From contig NZ_SHKR01000015.1 in the NCBI RefSeq assembly GCF_004217145.1, positions 620,001-684,000 on the forward strand: a stretch of 64,000 nt of DNA, read 5' to 3'. The notes beneath the pieces were generated by a model, which saw only the letters and a list, made by a program, of their open reading frames with translations, ran no database searches and was not told where the DNA came from. Positions 61,172-64,000 of this stretch are shown one piece after another; position 1 is the first letter of the stretch, and each line of letters begins with the position of its first letter. The DNA is from Kribbella rubisoli. Lineage in GTDB: Bacteria; Actinomycetota; Actinomycetes; Propionibacteriales; Kribbellaceae. The position numbers and the translations under genes were made by a program.

Positions 61172-63514
61172 GTGCAGCAATGGCGATCGCAAGGTCGACT
61201 TCACGCCGCACGACGTGTCCAACGGAGGCCATGGCCAAGACCGCCTGAGTTGCACCAGGAGGACGTCATCTACAGCGTCGAGGACTACGCCCGGGCGGAA
61301 TCGTTCCTTCCTTGGCAGATGGAGACTCGGGTACCTGGAGAGGTCACCGAGATCGCATGGATGCCGGGCTCAGCCCGGTATCGGTTCAAGCTGAGTACGC
61401 AGGAGGGCTGGCGTTACCGCATCGCCGTTGCGTCGGCCAGCACCGAACACCGGGATGCGTTCGACCATGAAGGCCTGGCTGCTGCGCTGGTCGAAGCAAC
61501 CGGCGAAAAGGTTGATCCCAGTCGCCTCAAACCGACGCGGATCGACTACCGGGGAGCCGATGATCTTGAGTTCGATTTCAACGATGCCCGGTGGCGCTGG
61601 GACGGCAGCGACCTGCGGCAGTTCAATGAGGAAGATCAATTCGGGGTACGTTCCCCGGACGGCACCAAGATCGCCTTCAATCGTGACCACGACTTGTGGG
61701 TCCGCGAGGTGGCGACAGGCATCGAGCGCCGTCTGACCCGCGGCGGCAAGGAGGCATCGTTCTACGGCGCAGTTCTGCCGTCGCCGCTGCGTGCCGCCGG
61801 CCTGCCCGGAGCCGGGCAGCCGTGGAAGGACACCAAAGTCCTTTGGTCGCCGGATAGCAGCCGGCTACTGACCCATCGGGTCGACACCGCGGGTGCCGGG
61901 ACCATCACCATGAGCCTGTCGACGCCGCGATCTGGCAGCATTCGACCAGAAGCGGTGGAGTACTTCTATCCGTTGCCGGGCGATGATCCGCTGCCGACGG
62001 CGACTTTGGTCATCATCGACCTCGCATCTGGCGACATCACTCCGGTTGATATCGCACCGCTGGAGCTCTACTACTACGGCAGCCCGATCCCCGGTCCTGA
62101 CAGCAGTTCGCGCAGTATGTGGTGGCGGCAGGACGGGTCGTCGCTTTACCTGTTGCGCCTGTTCCGCGGCGATCGGCATGCGACCCTGTATGAGATCGGT
62201 GCCGACGGTTCAAGTCGTGTCATCGTGGACGAGGAGGCGGAGACGCCGGTCGACTCCAACCTGTCGACGTCGGGTCCGGTGAACCACCGGACCATTGACG
62301 ATCAGGACCTGACGCTCTGGTACTCGCAGCGTGACGGCTGGGGCCATCTGTACACATACCGCACCTCAACCGGGACGCTGCTTGATCAACTGACCTCGGG
62401 CGAGTGGGCGGTCGCGGATGTACTGCATGTCGGCGAGGGATACGCCTACTTCACTGCAGTGGGCAAGGACGTGAGTGAGGATCCGTACCTCCGGCGGTTG
62501 TATCGGGTACGGCTGGACGGGTCGTCAGCTGGACCGGAGTTGCTGACCCCGCAGGATGGCAGCCACGAGGTCAGCTTCGCGCCGGACGGTGGCTACTTCA
62601 TCAGTACGTGGTCGAAGGTCGACAGGGCTCCGGTGGCAGAGCTGGTCCGTTCCTCGGGGGAGAGCGTCGGCGTCATCGCTGAAGTGGACCTTTCTGCGCT
62701 GACCGAGTCCGGTTGGCAGTTCCCGGAACGCTTCTCGGCTCCTTCCCGGGACGGCAGGACCCGGGTGTACGGCGTGATCGTCCGACCGACCAACTTCGAC
62801 CCGGACAAGAGTTATCCGGTGATCGATTCGGTCTACGGCGGGCCGCAGATGAACCAGGCTCCGGTTGGGCTGACCGAAGCGGCGCGGATCTGGACAGCAC
62901 AGGCGATCGCTGAACTCGGGTTTGTCGTCGTGCTGATCGACGGTTTGGGCATGCCGTACCGGTCGAAGGAATTCCGTGACGTCTCCTATCGCAACCTCGG
63001 CGATGCCGGCCTGCCGGATCACATCAGCGCGATGCGGGACCTGAAGGTCCGGTACCCGAATCTTGATCTCGATCGGGTCGGAATCTTCGGGCACTCGGCT
63101 GGTGGGTACGCCTCGACGCACGCGATCCTGGCACATCCGGAGTTCTACAAAGTCTGTGTGTCGGGTGCCGGCAACCATGATCACCGGACCGACAAGGCCT
63201 GGTGGATCGAGCGCTACCAGGGCTGGCCTGTCGGCGATCACTACATCGAGCAGGCCAACCGGACGCTCGCCGGCAGGCTGCAGGGCAAGTTGCTGTTGAT
63301 TCACGGTGAGGCCGATGAGAACGTGCCGGTCGCCTCGACGCTGTCGCTGGCCGACGCGTTGATAGCCGCGGACAAGGACTTCGACCTGCTGATCCTGCCG
63401 AACCGGTCTCACGCCTGCGGTTCGGAGCCGTACGTGATCAGGCGCCGGTGGGACTACTTTGTCCGGCACCTGGCCGGGCACGAGCCACCAAGCTACAGCA
63501 TCCGTAAGTCCTGA
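61172..63514 (+). CDS. S9-family (dipeptidyl peptidase IV/prolyl oligopeptidase type) serine peptidase
   Basis: A peptidase of about 780 residues. The N-terminal two thirds form a DPP IV-type beta-propeller (VEDYARAESFLPW start; DLTLWYSQRDGWGHLYTY). The C-terminal third is the alpha/beta hydrolase domain: VYGGPQMNQAP, the nucleophile GHSAGGYAS, the Asp of HGEADENVPV and the His of NRSHACGS. No signal peptide is seen. It releases N-terminal dipeptides, usually Xaa-Pro. The start is uncertain: GTG 61172 fits the promoter but lacks a ribosome site; TTG 61250 is possible, and a short ATG frame at 61233 with GGAGG upstream stops after five codons. A Dpp-type permease gene follows, linking it to peptide use. 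Confidence 0.85.
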   Translation: MQQWRSQGRLHAARRVQRRPWPRPPELHQEDVIYSVEDYARAESFLPWQMETRVPGEVTEIAWMPGSARYRFKLSTQEGWRYRIAVASASTEHRDAFDHEGLAAALVEATGEKVDPSRLKPTRIDYRGADDLEFDFNDARWRWDGSDLRQFNEEDQFGVRSPDGTKIAFNRDHDLWVREVATGIERRLTRGGKEASFYGAVLPSPLRAAGLPGAGQPWKDTKVLWSPDSSRLLTHRVDTAGAGTITMSLSTPRSGSIRPEAVEYFYPLPGDDPLPTATLVIIDLASGDITPVDIAPLELYYYGSPIPGPDSSSRSMWWRQDGSSLYLLRLFRGDRHATLYEIGADGSSRVIVDEEAETPVDSNLSTSGPVNHRTIDDQDLTLWYSQRDGWGHLYTYRTSTGTLLDQLTSGEWAVADVLHVGEGYAYFTAVGKDVSEDPYLRRLYRVRLDGSSAGPELLTPQDGSHEVSFAPDGGYFISTWSKVDRAPVAELVRSSGESVGVIAEVDLSALTESGWQFPERFSAPSRDGRTRVYGVIVRPTNFDPDKSYPVIDSVYGGPQMNQAPVGLTEAARIWTAQAIAELGFVVVLIDGLGMPYRSKEFRDVSYRNLGDAGLPDHISAMRDLKVRYPNLDLDRVGIFGHSAGGYASTHAILAHPEFYKVCVSGAGNHDHRTDKAWWIERYQGWPVGDHYIEQANRTLAGRLQGKLLLIHGEADENVPVASTLSLADALIAADKDFDLLILPNRSHACGSEPYVIRRRWDYFVRHLAGHEPPSYSIRKS

Positions 63515-63637
63515 GAGAGAAGCCAGCGGCGCTGGGTGACCGGTCCAGTTCGCAAGCCGAGTAATTCAGCTGCCGCTAACGACTCACCGCTGTTCGGCAG
63601 TGAAGGCAGACAGCGATGCCCTATGGGAGTTGCCTAA

Positions 63638-64000
63638 GTGGTTAAATACTTGGCTCGCCGAATTGGCGGTTGGTTACTGATGGTTGTCGTGGCAACCAAC
63701 ATCACATACTTCTTGGCCAATGCGTTTCTTGATCCGCGCACACTGTTCGTCGGTCGGCGGCCACCGCTGACAGAGCAGCAAGTCGACACTTTGCTGCAGG
63801 CGAACAACCTGAATAGTCACGAGAGCATCTTCCTGCGGTGGTGGACGTGGGCGAAGGACATCGTTCTGCACTGGGACTGGGGAAACAGCCCTACTGGCGA
63901 TCCGGTGAATGGCGAAATCGCCTTCCGGATCGGGGTGAGCGCCGAGTTGCTGCTGGGTGCATTTGTGCTCTACACGATCATCGGCATCAGCCTGGGTATC
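63638..64000 (+). CDS. DppB/OppB-type peptide ABC permease, N-terminal part (runs off the right edge)
   Basis: The 121 codons present start at GTG 63638 after GGGAG at eight bases' spacing. The first TM helix is WLLMVVVATNITYFLANAF, preceded by the VKYLARRIG start typical of DppB/OppB proteins. The external loop contains WTWAKDIVLHWDWGNSPT, which matches the family's W-x-W-G-x-S segment before the second TM helix (LLLGAFVLYTIIGISLG). Part of a dipeptide/oligopeptide importer that continues beyond the window. It follows the peptidase gene by 123 bases; a weak hairpin (CCAGC-ggc-GCTGG, 63523-63535) lies between. Confidence 0.85.
   Translation, partial: MVKYLARRIGGWLLMVVVATNITYFLANAFLDPRTLFVGRRPPLTEQQVDTLLQANNLNSHESIFLRWWTWAKDIVLHWDWGNSPTGDPVNGEIAFRIGVSAELLLGAFVLYTIIGISLGI

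Noticed and set aside
1..64000. CRISPR arrays, tRNA, rRNA or intact insertion sequences
   Set aside because: I saw no regularly spaced repeats, no cloverleaf with anticodon arm and no complete transposase gene.

Overview
High GC content, GTG starts, ATGA/GTGA stop-start overlaps, Tat signal peptides and the gene families present all point to an actinomycete. A soil saprophyte of the Kribbella/Nocardioidaceae type is my guess from gene content; no rRNA, tRNA or other taxonomic marker lies in the window. I saw no CRISPR array, tRNA or intact insertion sequence.

Left edge (1-3475). The 5' end of a SARP-type regulator runs off the left end on the minus strand, with a 46-codon ORF just upstream. 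A DUF4231-type two-helix membrane protein follows. The rest is decayed DNA, including a frameshifted pyridoxamine-phosphate-oxidase-like gene fused to relics of a DUF3618-like gene.

Island 1, carbohydrate catabolism (3476-39907). A 3-keto-L-gulonate-6-phosphate-decarboxylase-like protein and a YiaK/Ldh-type oxidoreductase are divergent from a sugar isomerase/epimerase and a zinc dehydrogenase. Then come a FadR-type GntR regulator, several Gfo/Idh/MocA oxidoreductases (one with an internal deletion), an SGNH esterase, a second epimerase, an AraC regulator and a phytanoyl-CoA-dioxygenase-like enzyme. A 1281-residue heparinase-like protein with FN3 domains precedes an unusual RpiR-SIS-alpha/beta-hydrolase fusion. 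The fusion is divergent from an LplB/YtcP-type importer lacking its ATPase. That operon continues with an SDR, an enolase-superfamily dehydratase, two tandem Tat-exported giant glycosidase-like paralogues, a GH38 alpha-mannosidase and a GMC oxidoreductase fused to its small subunit. The likely scheme is that secreted enzymes cut a uronate- or mannose-containing glycan, the importer takes up the fragments, and cytoplasmic enzymes finish them. GTAT-N5-ATWC sites recur before four transcription units.

Island 2, hydantoin/lactam-type catabolism (39896-57454). It starts in a degenerate second copy of the decarboxylase gene. It holds two HyuA/HyuB operons and, between them on the other strand, a seven-gene operon: ABM-domain protein, RbsBAC-type importer, divergent HyuA-like protein, DUF917 protein and PucR regulator. 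The second hyuAB pair ends with an imidazolonepropionase-like amidohydrolase. Two adjoining palindromes sit between the divergent promoters.

Right edge (57455-64000). A decayed stretch holds a frameshifted tyrosine-recombinase relic and broken hypothetical genes. It is followed by an S9 prolyl-oligopeptidase-family peptidase with its own promoter and the start of a Dpp/Opp-type permease cut by the window end.
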